NCBI GenBank assembly: GCA_037013495.1
Contig: CM072806.1
Span: forward strand, 6,750,001 to 6,814,000
DNA: 64,000 nt
Source of the DNA: Hippophae tibetana
Lineage: Eukaryota > Streptophyta > Magnoliopsida > Rosales > Elaeagnaceae
Direction: 5' to 3'
Within the stretch, counting starts at the first letter, position 1; every line of letters starts with the position of its first letter. This document shows, piece by piece, positions 38,509 through 51,566 of the stretch. The position numbers and the translations under genes were made by a program. Below the pieces are notes generated by a model. That model did no database searches. It was not told the DNA's origin and saw nothing but the letters and a program-made list of their open reading frames with translations.

Positions 38509-38534
38509 GAAATCTAAAATTTTTTCCCTTCCGT

Positions 38535-38538
38535 TTTT

Positions 38539-38578
<40 letters not shown>
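38535..38578. repeat. Long T tract in the copia leader
   Basis: An almost uninterrupted T run of about 39 bases on the plus strand (poly-A on the element's coding strand), just upstream of the gag start. Such homopolymers are length-unstable and error-prone in assemblies. Confidence 0.85.
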
Positions 38579-38581
<3 letters not shown>

Positions 38582-38693
38582 CGTACACTATATATAGAAA
38601 ACTTTCATAACCCTAAACCTCCTTTTTCATTTTCGCGCAGCTTCTTCTCCTAACCCTAAAATTTTTTTCCTTTTTTTTTTTTCAAAAATCGCA

Positions 38694-38900
38694 CAGCGCA
38701 GCCTCTTCTTCTTCCTCAGCGCAGCCTCTTCTTCTTCCTCAGCGCAGCCTCTTCTTCTTCCTCAGCGCAGCGCAGCCTCTTCTTCTTCCTCAGCGCAGTG
38801 CAGCCTCTTCTTCTTCCTCAGCGCAGTGCAGTTTCTTCTACTGCGTTTCCTCAGTGCAGTTTCTTCTACTGCGTTTCCTCAACACAGCTTCTTCTACTGC
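38694..38900. repeat. 23-bp tandem repeats in the copia leader
   Basis: GCGCAGCCTCTTCTTCTTCC followed by TCA is repeated about five to six times, then grades into related CAGTTTCTTCTACTGCGTTTC units. It lies in the untranslated leader between the 5' LTR and gag. Confidence 0.88.
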
Positions 38901-39254
38901 GTTCCTCAAGCAGCCTCTGTGCAGTTCCTTCTTGTTCCACACAGTATGGTTACCCACAACTTACACAGAGACAAACCACAAAATATAGGTTGATGCATAG
39001 AGAAACTGCGATAATTTCACACCAATGAGAAATCAGCGCCTGTTATTGTTGTGTTCTGTTTCTTTTCCAGACAACAAACTGATGGTGGAACCGGCCACAC
39101 TGTGAGGAAACCAGCGTTGGAGCCAACCAATTAGATCGGTATGGTTTCAATGAGTAAGTCAGAGAAAACTGCAGCAGAAATCAGATTTCTTGAACCAGTG
39201 TCGAGAAAACTGCAAACCAAAAAAGGCCACCCCAGAAAACAGATTCAGAGGGTA

Positions 39255-39440
39255 AGTATAAACCAGAAATCAGAAATCAGCAGAAATCAGAAATCTGCAG
39301 CAGAAAACAGAAATCTGCAGCAGAAATCAAAAATCAGCAAAAAATCAGAAATCAGCAACAGGAAACAGAAATCAGAAAACAGAAATCTGCAGCAGAAAAC
39401 AGAAATCTGCAACAGAAAAACCGAAATCAGCAGCTACAAT
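39255..39440. repeat. Short CAGAAATC / CAGAAAAC repeats in the copia leader
   Basis: Repeated AGAAATCAGAAATC and TCTGCAGCAGAAA units run for about 180 bases near the primer binding site of the element. An apparent open frame across them on the plus strand is a by-product of the repeat and is not annotated. Confidence 0.8.
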
Positions 39441-39472
39441 CAGCAGGTAGTTCCATTAGTCAGCAATAACTT

Positions 39473-39484
39473 GCTCTGATACCA
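39473..39484 (-). other. Primer binding site of the young copia element
   Basis: On the minus strand, TGGTATCAGAGC directly follows the 5' LTR end. This is the usual initiator tRNA-Met complement used by plant copia elements. Confidence 0.85.
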
Positions 39485-39677
39485 TGTCAAAATATTGTAT
39501 TTCTCTGAATATTTCATATTATTTCTGTTCTAATGTTTTCTGTACAAAAAGAACAAACGAAAAGTAAACAAATTATAAGAATAATAATTTCCATTATTAT
39601 TCTTGTCTGCTGATTATCTGCCATAATTCCTGGATTGATGTTTCCTTGTTTTCTGCCATATTACTCACATGCCAACA
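39485..39677 (-). repeat. 5' LTR of the young copia element
   Basis: 193 bp, next to the primer binding site, followed on its outer side by the AATTG target duplication (39678-39682). Confidence 0.95.
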
Positions 39678-39682
39678 AATTG

Positions 39683-41527
39683 TATCTATTAAATTCTTTT
39701 TAAAATAATATTGAATCAATTTATTATATCTTCAGAGAAAAATTAAATTGTGAAGAATCTCGTATTAACCAAGAAAACTAGGAAGTAATTATATGCTTGG
39801 ATACCCGTTAACCTTTAAACCTAATTTTAGATTAGTATAATGACCCTAAATATTACTTTTAGATTAGTATAATGACCCAATTATTTAACATGTTATCAAA
39901 ATAAAACCATGATTCTGTTGTGCCCAGTACGATCAATCGGTAAATGGTGTTTCTGTTCAATGTAAATGGGGGTGTTGATCGATAAATCTCACATCGACCA
40001 ATGAAATCAATAAAAAAATGGTTATATGATTAGATATCCTTTAACCTCAAAGTTGACTTTTGAGTTAAAGTAATGATATTGTTAACATCTTTAGTCCATT
40101 TTTCTTTTCAATTTTTTATTTTTAAAAAATATATAATCTTCTTTTACATTTACCTTTTCTTTGTTATCAGAAACTTTTTATTGCATAGAAACTTTTTATA
40201 ATAGATAAATTATTATTTATTTTTTTATTTTAAATAAATATTACAAAAATTAATATGTAATTTATTTTATATAATATAGATTTAAATTTTATATGATAAT
40301 ATGTTGTACCTAAATCTAATTTACGGTAATGTTAGTTAGCATGTTTTGATAAGTTTTCTTCAGATATTATTCATAATTTCGTTAAGGTTTAAAAAATTTA
40401 AAATTCAAAGCAATGTTGAAGAATTAATATATTATCAATTTAAATAATAAATTTTAGATGAGATTAAAAAGAGCTAAGAAGAATGCTAAAAAAAAATTAT
40501 TTCTTAGATTACACATGGATTATAACGATTATTTCCATAATTTTGTGTTTTATTGTATTTTTTAACTTTTTATTTTAAATATATTTTTTAAGAAATTTAA
40601 ATATTATTAGTATATTTTTATTTTAAAAATTGAATAGAACTTTTAAAAAAAAAAAAAGAGTAAAAAAGATCGCGAGTTTATCAATAAGAGGCACGTAAAT
40701 TCGCAAAACAACTGCGCGGGACGTTAGCAACTTAACTATGAATAAGAAGCCTTCACGGCTTCACCGATGCCTATGGAGCATGCTGCATGCACCAGAAACT
40801 CTCGCCTTTTTCTCTTTATTCTTGAAATTTTTTTTTTTTCTTTCAATGAAGTTATTATTTTTCTCTTTTCAAAATAATTTTTTTAGTCAGAGCTCTTTAA
40901 CACATGTGAAGTATTTTTTGGCTGGTGTTTTAGATATTAAAAATGGCCGCCTTAGGATCCAGTTTTATAAGAACCTCAATTTTTTATAATATTTATTTTA
41001 TATTTTAAAAATAAATAATTTCCTAAAATAAAAATTTTAAAAGATAAATTTTTTTAATAAATTAAAATGTATTTAATTCAATATTATTTGAATGTATGTT
41101 ATCACAACACAATTTAGTGTATTTATAAATAATTACACTATATTATTATTATTGTTAGATAAATTTGTCAATCATTAATTGTAAAAAATAGTAAATTCTA
41201 TGTTTATAAGAAAGGTAAACAAGGGTTAATTTTTAGTTTCATTATATAAAAAATAAATTCTTATATTTTTTAAATGAAGGTAGTATTTGAATTTTTTATA
41301 ATCTCTAATTTTTTTTCAATTAATCAAGATTATGTAAAATAAGAAAAAAATTATAAAAATGTATATATTTTTTAATAATATCACATTATTTTTTTACATG
41401 TGTCTCTTCCTTTTTTTAAAGTTCAAAAGTTATATTTTATAATATGTTTGTTTTATTCAAATTTTATACATAAGCACCGTTATATATTACAAAAATAGCA
41501 CAAACAAAATAGATTTGTCACAAGTTC
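39683..41527. other. Intergenic DNA, no gene seen
   Basis: AT-rich. TTTTAGATTAGTATAATGAC is repeated with period 32 at 39826-39879. A less AT-rich block at about 40660-40810 contains GCATGCTGCATGCA, an RY-type motif, but no gene is recognised. Confidence 0.5.
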
Positions 41528-42186
41528 ATTTGATATAATTTTATTATCCAAATGTATTATTCAATTAAATTTTAATATATCATTTGAAATCTATTACAAA
41601 TTTATGATATTTAGAATCTTTTTTGTATATAAATATTGTAATATTATAGACAATTTCAAATTTTTTGTTTTATTTTAAAGTTTTTTTAAAAGAACATATA
41701 AATTAGTTTGAAATAATTTGTGGTACCTTAAAAGTTTCTTAGTGATATTTAAATATGTGATCCAAATGCACTATTCAACAAAACTCAACCATATAATTTG
41801 AGATCTATTATAAATTTATGATATTTAGAATTTTACTTCGTATATAAATATTGTAATATTATAGACAATTTTAAACTTTTTCTTCAATTTTAAAGTTTTA
41901 TAAAAGAACATAGAAATTAGTTTAAAATATTTTTTGGTAGCTTAGAAGTTTCTTCATGATATTTATATATGTGATCAAAATATACTATTCAATCAAACTC
42001 TACTATCATTTGAGATCTATCATAATTTTATGATATTTAGATTTTTCGTTCGTATATAAATATTTTAATATTATAGAAAATGTCAAACCTTTTTTTTATT
42101 TTAAAGTTTCCTACATACACAGAAATTAGTTTAAAATAATTTTTTTAGCTTAGAAGTTTCTTAGTGATATTTAGATATGTGATTGG
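41528..42186. repeat. Tandem array of about three 200-225-bp units
   Basis: The markers ATCTATTA..AATTTATGATATT, GTATATAAATATTGTAATAT and AAGTTTCTTAGTGATATTTA recur with spacing of about 224 and 202 bases (for example near 41590, 41815 and 42017). Copies are moderately diverged. The unit is AT-rich with no coding sign; its length is in the range common for plant satellites. Confidence 0.8.
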
Positions 42187-44729
42187 TTCTGGTGTCTTCT
42201 AATAAATAAGTGTTTGTGTATTTCTTTGATTTTAAGATCTATAAAAAATTATTTAAAATGCATTTATTTAATTTAATATGAGGTTTTATTGATATATCTA
42301 TTTAAATATCATAGTTAAAGAAAAAAAATTACAAGCACCTAGTTCATTAATAAAGAAAATAACTTATTTTATATAGATGCATTTATTTATATATAGAATT
42401 TTTATTATAATATAAATATTAATAATATATTTTTAAAATTAATAAGTTGTACATTTTTAAAATTAGTAAGTTACATTAAGATCATGAATCTCTCACTCGT
42501 ATAATTTTTTCCATAGTTTACTCCAAAGATCCTTAAAATGAGTAAAATTAGAAAGTTATTTAATGGTATTCTTATTAAAATTATCTTTTTTATATGTTAT
42601 TTATTTGTATTTAATTTTTTAAATTTGTATCAATGAATTTTATATATAAAAAATAGTTTTCGTGTTGTATCTTTGAGATTTAATGAAATATATACAAATT
42701 CCAAGTATACGCCACAGTGCGAAAAAAAAGGAGTGAAGAATCTGTAGTTAGATTCTAAATAAAGTTTACTAATATTTAATTAAAAAAAATTAAAAAAATG
42801 AAATAAATATGGGAATCAAGGATGGAGAGTTTTCTTCAAAACATGAGGCATTTCTATATCTCCTTTCTCCATCTGCTTTTAGTAATGCAAAAAGTAGGAA
42901 TCTGTAACTTTTTGTCACACAACTTAGATTATTTTTTAAATAAAATATCTAGTAGGTATTTATATTTAATAACAAAATAATAAAAATAATATATTTAATA
43001 ATTTAAAGATACAGTAAATAAAATAAAATATATATATATTAAAAACATTAAAAGAACACATATATTAATCCTAAATTCTATTTTTTGGGATTTAGATAGT
43101 TTTTTTTTTCTATAGCTGTTTTTAAATCTCAATTATCTATTTTACGTCTAATATAATGATATAAAATTATTAATAAAAACTTATACTTTATAAATAATAT
43201 TATTTTTTGCATATATAAATCCGCACGAATCAATGATTTAAATTTAATAAATATATATTAGTATTAATTGTTTAAATTAAGTTTTTAAATATAAAGTTTT
43301 AAGTTATTTTTATTATAATTGAAAAATTAATGTTAAAATTTTTTATAAGGTGATTTGTAAAAACACTCTTAAAATAAATATTTAATTAATTTATTATTTT
43401 ATTTATAAATTAAAATATAATAGTAACTATTTTATTAACAATAGAATCTAAATATAATATAAACATAAATGATTTAACATAATAATTAAATAATTTTAGT
43501 TAATAAATAATTCAAATATAATATAAGATTACATGAATTTATTTAATTAATATTTTAAAAATGAATTAAGTAAACGATCAATTTTTTAGACTAAAGGACT
43601 TGTTTAGTCTAGATGTTTAGAAAAAAATATTTTTAAATAATTTATTTATGAAAAATATATTATTAAGTCTTTTTATTTGTAAAAAAAAAGTATTAGGTAA
43701 TAATAAAGTTAAATTTCAATCCTATTTTTTTATTAAATATAATAGAACAGTACATGTATGACATGTATATTTATATTTTTTGATAGGTATATATGTAAAA
43801 AATTAATACTTAATTAAAAAATTACTAAAAATTTTTAAGAAAAAAATTTATTTCAAAATTAAATAAAAAATTCAATAAATCATAAATAAAATTTTCATTG
43901 TCTAATATCTAAAGTTACACAATAGACAATAAAATTTAAATTTAAATTTGATCAAAAAAATTGTTAAAAAAATTTATTAATTTTTTTAATTACAAACTAC
44001 TTCATTATAAAAATTATTTTTATCTTTATTTGTTTCCTTTTTCACAAACAAAAGATTTTAACTTAGAAAATTATTACTTAATAAAAGCACGTTATGTTTA
44101 TAAATAAATTAATCAAATATTCATTAAACTTATAATATTTAACAATATGAATTATTATTTTTAACGTAATAAAAACACTTTAAATTATATAAAAAAATTA
44201 TTTATTATATAAATATTTTGATTTTTTTTATAAAAAAATAACAAAAAGTAAAAGAATGAAAAATATATTTATTATATAAATATTTTGGAATTTATTGGTA
44301 TAAAAAAATTAACAAAAGATAACAAAAATATGAATTAATCTTAAATAAATTGATTGAATGTTTATTAAATGAGTAATTATAAATAATATTAATTATTATT
44401 ATTAATATGATAAAAATAATTAAATTATATAAGATAATTATTCATAAAATTATTTATTATATGAATATTTTAATATTTAATAACGTAAAAGAATTAAACA
44501 AATTTTTTTTTATAAAAAGATAACGACCAGAAAGTATTGAACGTACCATATCCACGCTTTTATATATAAAAGATATATATTAAGTAAAAACATTTACAAG
44601 TATAGGAAGTACTTTTCTTTACCCTTGTTCAACGATATGCATTTAAATTTAATTACAGGAGGAAAAAGATTCTAAAAGAAATAACAAAGTGAAGAAGCTC
44701 TGTCTCTCGGTGTCTGATGATTTGGAGTT
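42187..44729. other. Intergenic DNA upstream of the F-box gene
   Basis: Extremely AT-rich, with no supportable gene or element. TATATATAAAAGATATATAT near 44561-44580 could serve the F-box gene as a TATA region, but such strings are common here. Confidence 0.5.
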
Positions 44730-45063
44730 ATGGAGGGAGAGGCAGAGATTGATCGTTTGCCAATTGACTCGCTCGCTCATATCTTTGTTTTTATTAATTC
44801 CTTCACAGATTTGGTACTGTATGTTTGCTTCTTATTCCTACTTATCATCGTCTTTCTTTTACCTTTCTTTTGATTTTTTATTTATTTTTTTAAATTTGGA
44901 AAATTAGGGTTAGCAGTGTGTGCCAAAAATGGAGAAAAGGCGTGAAGCAGTCTCTGGCTCGGAGAGAGAATTTGAGCTTTGCTGGTTTGAAGATGGATGA
45001 TGATTCTACTGCTCGTATTGTTCGACACGCTATAGCCTCAAAGAGCTTGACATGTACTCCTTT

Positions 45064-45074
45064 ACTCTCCCTCC

Positions 45075-45110
<36 letters not shown>

Positions 45111-45112
45111 CC
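45064..45112. repeat. (CT)n(TA)n microsatellite in F-box intron
   Basis: CTCTCTCTCTCTCTC followed by TATATATATAT, just after the donor of the second visible exon. Confidence 0.85.
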
Positions 45113-46544
45113 ATCTTCAATTATTTTTCTGCTTTACTATTTTCGTCATCTTTAGTTGATTTGTATGAATATTCTCCATAATTGAGAGTACAGAGTCTGA
45201 AGAAATAAGATATGATTATAGGAACAACAAATGCTTTAAGAAAGAAAGAAAATCATGGATTTATATTATTTTAAAGCCAAAACTATGGAATATATCAGGG
45301 ATGAGTAAAAATTGTACATGTCTAGATGCAAATATAGTCGTAAATCGGAATTTATTTATTTATTTATTATTATTATTTTTGTCAAAAGGGAAAATTTCAT
45401 TTTCATATCATGTTAAAATTGAAAATGAAGCTAACTATGAAATATATCTCTAAATGAGGATGAATCAATGTAAGTTAAGTGTATTGATTAGGAAAATATT
45501 GAAAATTGGTTTTAATTTTTAATTTTTTAAGTTCTAAAATTTAATTTCAAACTTATTTTTAATAAAATTTTCATTAAATTTTGAGTAAGTTCGGTATAAT
45601 TGAGTATGGATGGTTTGTTCAATTTTATTGCTAATAAAAAAAATACAAATTTAATTCCAAGATTGAATTTTTAAAATTTCAAAATTTAGAAAATATAAAT
45701 TGAAAATAAGTTATTAAATCTAACTAATTTTAAAATTTATAAAATTTGAAATTGATAACTAAGAATCATAATGTTTATCAAAGTAACCCTAAATATTATA
45801 CAATTGTTGTCCAATTTTATTTTGTTTTTTTGGAGCAGATATCAAGAGCTAATTCTTTGCAGCATCTGAATATTGGTGGTACGTTTATCACGAATGAATC
45901 CTTGTTTGCTATTGCACATAGCTGTCCCAAATTAAAGGTCAGAAATTACACTATGGTATTTTAATTTGCTCCTTAACTAACGTGGGCAACTCTTGATTGT
46001 GTTTAACGATGAGAACACAATTGTTTGTATCTAAAACTAAAAAAAAAAAAAAAAAAATAGAGAAATAATTAGTTCATTGGAGGGAACCTGGACGTTCCGG
46101 TTCCAATGGTTTAATTTATGGAAAACCTACATTCTAATTTAACATAATAAGTCAGTATTTTAACAAAAAATTAAATATTTTTTTGCATATGTATAAAAGA
46201 TGTTCTAGGAATAATTAACCACCCATTATTTAAATAATAAGCACAAATTAATTTCTACCTTAACTCCATATCACTATCAAACTAATAGCTAAAATAAAGG
46301 AATATTATTTAACTAAAATTCACAACTTTTGTAACTTTTAATTTAAATTAAATAATAAGATTACAAATAATAATAGAATAGTAACATTTCATTAATGAAT
46401 TCATAGTTTCTCATTCCATATGACATGCACTTTCTTAATGGTTCTTACATAATTACGGTGTCTTTGTTTCTGATTTTAAGATTGTATAAAAATATGATGT
46501 ATCTATTTAACTCAATTTTATGGCATCTTAGAAGTGTTTAATAC

Positions 46545-46713
46545 TATTAATATATATCTAGTAATATATATATATATATTAATGTATATCTATTTACTTT
46601 AAATATATCTATATTTAGTTACTTTAGATATATCTAGTTTACTTGTAATTAAAGGCACCATATATATTCATTTTAATCACAGAATATAATACAATCATTA
46701 AATATTTCTAACA
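46545..46713 (+). repeat. 5' LTR of the intronic copia element
   Basis: Begins TATTAATATATATCTAG and ends TTTCTAACA, directly followed by TGGTATCAGAG. It is AT-rich, with (TA)n runs and ATATATCTA repeats. Confidence 0.88.
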
Positions 46714-46726
46714 TGGTATCAGAGTC
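46714..46726 (+). other. Primer binding site of the intronic copia element
   Basis: TGGTATCAGAGTC immediately follows the 5' LTR and is complementary to the initiator tRNA-Met 3' end, as in the element at 34030. Confidence 0.82.
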
Positions 46727-49700
46727 ACTATTTTTGTCTTTCTAGCAGTCTTGTCTTTTCTGGTATTACTTAACCTTTATAGATTTCGCTGTCACAATAG
46801 CCGCTGTAATAATTCACCGTTGAACCTCCGACGTCTTTCAACTGTTGTCCTTAGATTTCGGCACTATAGTTGCCGTTGTTAAGGAGTCTCGTACCATATA
46901 GACCACTGCAATCACCGCCGCCGTCGTGCATCTTGTTCCGATAATTTTTCTGCATATACCACTATGATCGGCTCGATCAGATCTACACAACGGTGGAAGT
47001 ATCGAAACCATCAGACATCGCATGCTCCCTCACGCTCATTTCAAAAGATCTGCACGTCGATTCACGTGCACCACTGAAACCAAACGTCGTCGCGAATCTT
47101 AACCCGACAACCTTTTTGTAGATACCAATGTGATCGTGGCCACCAAATATACACAACTGTGGGCGTTTCACACTCATCCTCCGTCGCACGCGTTGACAAC
47201 AGAAACGATGCGTGAATTTGACGTGCCACGCACGATGCGCTCTGGTTCCGTGACATCATCAGCGCCTTGTGTAGGGCTGACATCATCATAGCATCCAGCT
47301 GACGTCACAGAGCCAACCCTCGCTGACCGTTGACTTTTGCGTTGTCGTGTTGACCGTTGACTTTTCCCCAATACATGTCCTCTCTACTCAGTTTTTCGCG
47401 TAGACCTCACTTTTGCAGTCTGTTTTTGCATATTGTGTGTCCAAATGAATAAAAAAGATGTTTTTGTTTTTTGTCCTATTAATACTATATTGGAAGGGAC
47501 TAAGAATTACTTGTCATTTTTTCAAGCTATGCGCAATTTTCTTAAGGGTCGTATGCTCTGACATTATTGTACTATTGCAATTATCATTCCTATTAAAGAA
47601 GCAAGTGAAGAAGATACTACTTTCCTTCGTCGCATAATTGAATGGGATAGTCACAACCACATGATCATCATATGGATTCGAAATACTTCCATTCCCTCCA
47701 TCTCCAATTTGTTGGGCAGCTTTGATGATACCAAATAAACATGGGATATGTTGGCCAAAACGTACTCCATTACTCACGGATCCATGAAATATCAGCTAAT
47801 AGTTGAATTGCATCAACTTCAACAAGAACCAGGGAAATCCATCAATGACTACTTTGATCAACTTCGCTTCCTTTGGGACCAAATTGACCTTTGTGATCCA
47901 ATTTGGACATGCTCAACAAATGCTCAGCAATATGCTACAATTAGGGATGAATTTAATCTCTATGAGTTCTTGATGTCACTCCACAAGGATTTTGAGCCTA
48001 TCCGAGGTCAACTTCTTAATCGCAGTCTTCCTCCCTCTCTTGATACTGTTGTAAATGAGTTGGTTAGAGAAGAAGCTTGACTTGCAACCCTTCAATCCCA
48101 AAATAAGTTCAATGTTTTGGCTATTACTCCTCTTGCTCCTACCATTGAGCAACCTCAGCAATCAGGTGATTCCTCTGGATTTTACAATCGTCGCAAGCAG
48201 AGCAATAAAAGGTTCTGCAATTATTGCAAGCATCATGGCCACACCATGGAGACTTGTTACCGTCGCAACAAATCTATTGTTCTTGTTGCTAATATTGCGC
48301 CTACTTTGTTGATACCTTTTAGTTCAGTAGAGTCCCAGTCTTTTGGATCCATTATCAACCTGTCCTCTACTGAACTACAAAAATCATAACTCAAGTTGTT
48401 CAAATGGCTGGTAATGCATCTCTTTCCACTACTATCTTAGTTTTTCCCTGTAAGTCTCAAACTTGGCTTTTTGACTCTGCATGTTGTAATCACATGACAC
48501 CTCACTCATCTTTATTCTCCAAACTTGACCCTGCACCACATCTTCTTAATATTCATATAGCTGATGGTTCCACCATTCATGGGAATAGTCTAGGTTTTGT
48601 TTCGACCTCTACCCTCTCTATTCTTGGGGTTTTCCATGTACCTGACCTATCCTATAATTTATGCTCAGTGAGACAATTAGCTGAACTAGGATATCGCCTT
48701 ATTTTTTACTATTTTATGTGTATTGTGCAGGATTTAAGGATGTGACAAGAGCTTGGGATCGATCCTAGGGTCGGGCATATGTTTCTCGTAAACAATCTTT
48801 ATCTTCCAACTGTTGTGCCTACCTCTGTTGCTATTGCAACTACCGCAGCAACTACTGCAGTTTCTTTCTTACCTTCTCTCGCACTTTGGCATTCTCATCT
48901 TAGTCATGCCTTATCCACTCGGGTACAACAGTTAGCTTCTAAAGGTCTATTGGGTTCTATGTCCAAAGATAATTTTGATTGTACTTCATGTCAGTTAGGA
49001 AAACAACTAGCTTTACCTTTCAATAATAGTAAATCTATCTCTAATAGTATTTTTGAGTTAATTCATTCTAATGTTTGGGGACCTTCTCCTGTTACTAGTA
49101 TTAGTGGATCTCGATATTTTGTTATTTTTATTGATGATTATTCTCGTTATAGTTGGATCTTTCCAATGAAATCTCGTTCTAAAATCTTACTAATATACAA
49201 TAACTTTGCAAAAATGGTTGAAACACAATTCTCCAAACATATAAAAAAAATTGATCTAATAATGCTCTTAAATATACTCAAAATGCTTTTCAAGCTCTGT
49301 TGCACTCCTATGGCACTGTACATCATCTAACCTGTCCAGGAACCTCTCAACAAAATGGTCGAGCTGAAAGAAAACTTCATCATATTCTTGACACTATTCG
49401 TGCTCTTCTTCTTTCTACCAAAGTTCTTGCCCTATTTTGGGGTGAAGCTTCTCTTCATGTTGTTCATGTCATTAATCGCATTCCAAGCGTTGTCATTCAT
49501 AACCAGACTCCGTATGAGCACCTTTTTGGGTCATCTTCTAACTATCATTACCTTCGTTTATTCGGATCTGCATGTTTCGTTCTTCTTCAGCCTCATGAAC
49601 ACAACAAACTTGAGCCTCGATCTAGACTTTGTTGTTTTCTTGGTTATGGTGAAACTCAAAAAGGGTATCGATGTTATGATCCTATCTCACATCGTCTTCG

Positions 49701-51566
49701 TGTTTCCCGAAATGTTGTCTTTTGGGAACATCGCTTATTTGTTGAACTTTCTCACTTTCGCTCTTCCCTAACTAATTCAAATGTTTTAGAAATCTTTCCA
49801 AATGAGTCTCATGTTCCTTCTAAAGATACTCCTAATCCACCTATGGACTTCACTATTCAATCTTCAGATATTTTTTATGATTATCCTAGACAGGTTATAG
49901 AAGAACATATTGATAACGAGCTACCTCACCTTGAACATAGGTCCTCTTCTCTTGCTTCGCCTGAAGATTCTCCACAAGACATTCCACCTCGCCACTCAAC
50001 CCGGGTAAGATCCATTCCTACACATCTACTTGACTATCATTGTTACACTGCCCTTGCTACACTCCATGAGCCTCACACCTATTGTGAGGCATCTACTAAC
50101 CCTTTTTGGCATATTGTAATGAAAGAAAAAATTGATGCATTAACCAAAAACCATACTTGGGATCTGGTTACTCTCCCTCCTGGTCAGTCTGTGGTTGGTA
50201 GTAAGTGGATCTATAAGATCAAGACTCGTTCTGATGGGTCCATCGATCGCTACAAGGCTCTTCTTGTAGCAAAAGGTTTTACACAAAAGTATGTGATTGA
50301 TTATGAAGAGATTTTTGCTTCAGTTGCCTGTATTTCCTCTGTTCGTACCCTCTTAGTTGTTGCCACTGCTAGTAAATGGGACCTTTTTCAGATGGATGTC
50401 AAAAATGCATTCCTTAATGGGGATCTGTTGAAACAAATAAGGTTTTTCACCTTCGACGAGCACTTTATGGCCTTAAACAAGCTCCACGAGCATGGTTTGC
50501 CAAGTTCAGCTCCATCATCCTTCGCTTGGGTCACACTGCCAGTCCTTATGATTCTGCCTTATTTCTTCGTCGCAATGATAAAGACACCATTTTTCTTCTC
50601 CTATATGTGGATGATATGATCATAACTGGTGATGACCTCAGTGGCATTCAAGAACTCAAGGATTTTCTTAGTCAGCAATTTGAGATGAAAGACCTTGGAC
50701 ACCTCAGCTACTTCTTAGGTCTTGAGATCACTCGTTCCACAGATGGTCTTTATATTACTAAAGCTAAGTATGCATCTGACCTCTTATCTCAAGCTGGACT
50801 CACTGACAGCAAGACTGTTGACACTCCAGTTGAACTTAATATGCATCTCACACCATCAGAGGGGCAACCATTGTCTAATCCCTCTCTTTATAGACAATTG
50901 GTTGGCAGCCTAGTTTATCTTACAGTTACTCGTCCAGACATTTCTTATGTTGTTCATCAGGTGAACCAATATTTGTCTGCTCCACGATCAACTCACTATG
51001 CTGTTATTCTGCGTATTCTACGATACTTGAAAGGCATTATCTTCCATGGCCTTTTCTACTCAGTTCAGTCTCCTTTAGTACTTCATGCATTCTCTTATGC
51101 TAATTGGGTATGAGATCCCACCGATCGCATGTCCATTACAAGTTATTGTTTTCTCCTTGGTTCTTCTTTGATTTCTTGGAAAAGTAAGAAACAAACTTTT
51201 GTGGCCCATTCAAATACTGAAGCAGAATATCGTGCTCTTGCTGATACTACATCGGAGCTTCTTTGGCTACGATGGCTTCTTAAGGATTTGGGTGTGTCCA
51301 CATCTTCTGCTACTCCTTTTTATTGTGATAATCAGAGTGTCATTCATATTGCTCACAACGATGTCTTCCATGAACGGATTAAACACATCAAGATTAATTA
51401 TCACTTTATTCGCTCTCATCTTGTCCATGGTGCTCTCAAGCTTTTCCATGTTTCCTCCAACGATCAACTTGTAGATATCTTCACTAAGGCACTTCCCAAA
51501 GGATACACTCGTAATTTGGTTGACACCTCAAGCTGGTCTCACGTTCATCTTGAGTTTGAGGGGGAC

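Larger units (their letters stand above)
34030..39677 (-). mobile_element. Ty1/copia retrotransposon with both LTRs, young
   Basis: Complete element on the minus strand. Its LTRs are at 39485-39677 (5' LTR, 193 bp) and 34030-34243 (3' LTR, 214 bp). Both start TGTCAAAATATTG on the plus strand and end GCCAACA. They are identical except for a 21-base length difference, so insertion was recent. A 5-bp target duplication AATTG lies on each side (34025-34029 and 39678-39682). A tRNA-Met-type primer site (TGGTATCAGAGC) adjoins the 5' LTR, and a GAGGAGGAG polypurine tract adjoins the 3' LTR. The gag-pol region is almost entirely open and the element looks nearly whole, with about one break. The leader contains tandem repeats. 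Confidence 0.95.

Noticed and set aside
39141-39479. 112-codon open frame on the plus strand
   Set aside because: It is made by in-frame CAGAAATC-type repeats in the copia leader, antisense to the element; no real protein signal.
44918-45181. 87-codon open frame covering the second F-box exon
   Set aside because: The in-frame part agrees with the exon, but the frame runs through the donor into a (CT)n(TA)n microsatellite; annotated as an exon instead.
46838-47371. Several minus-strand open frames of 60-75 codons
   Set aside because: They lie in the leader of the intronic copia element, overlap each other in different frames and show no protein family.
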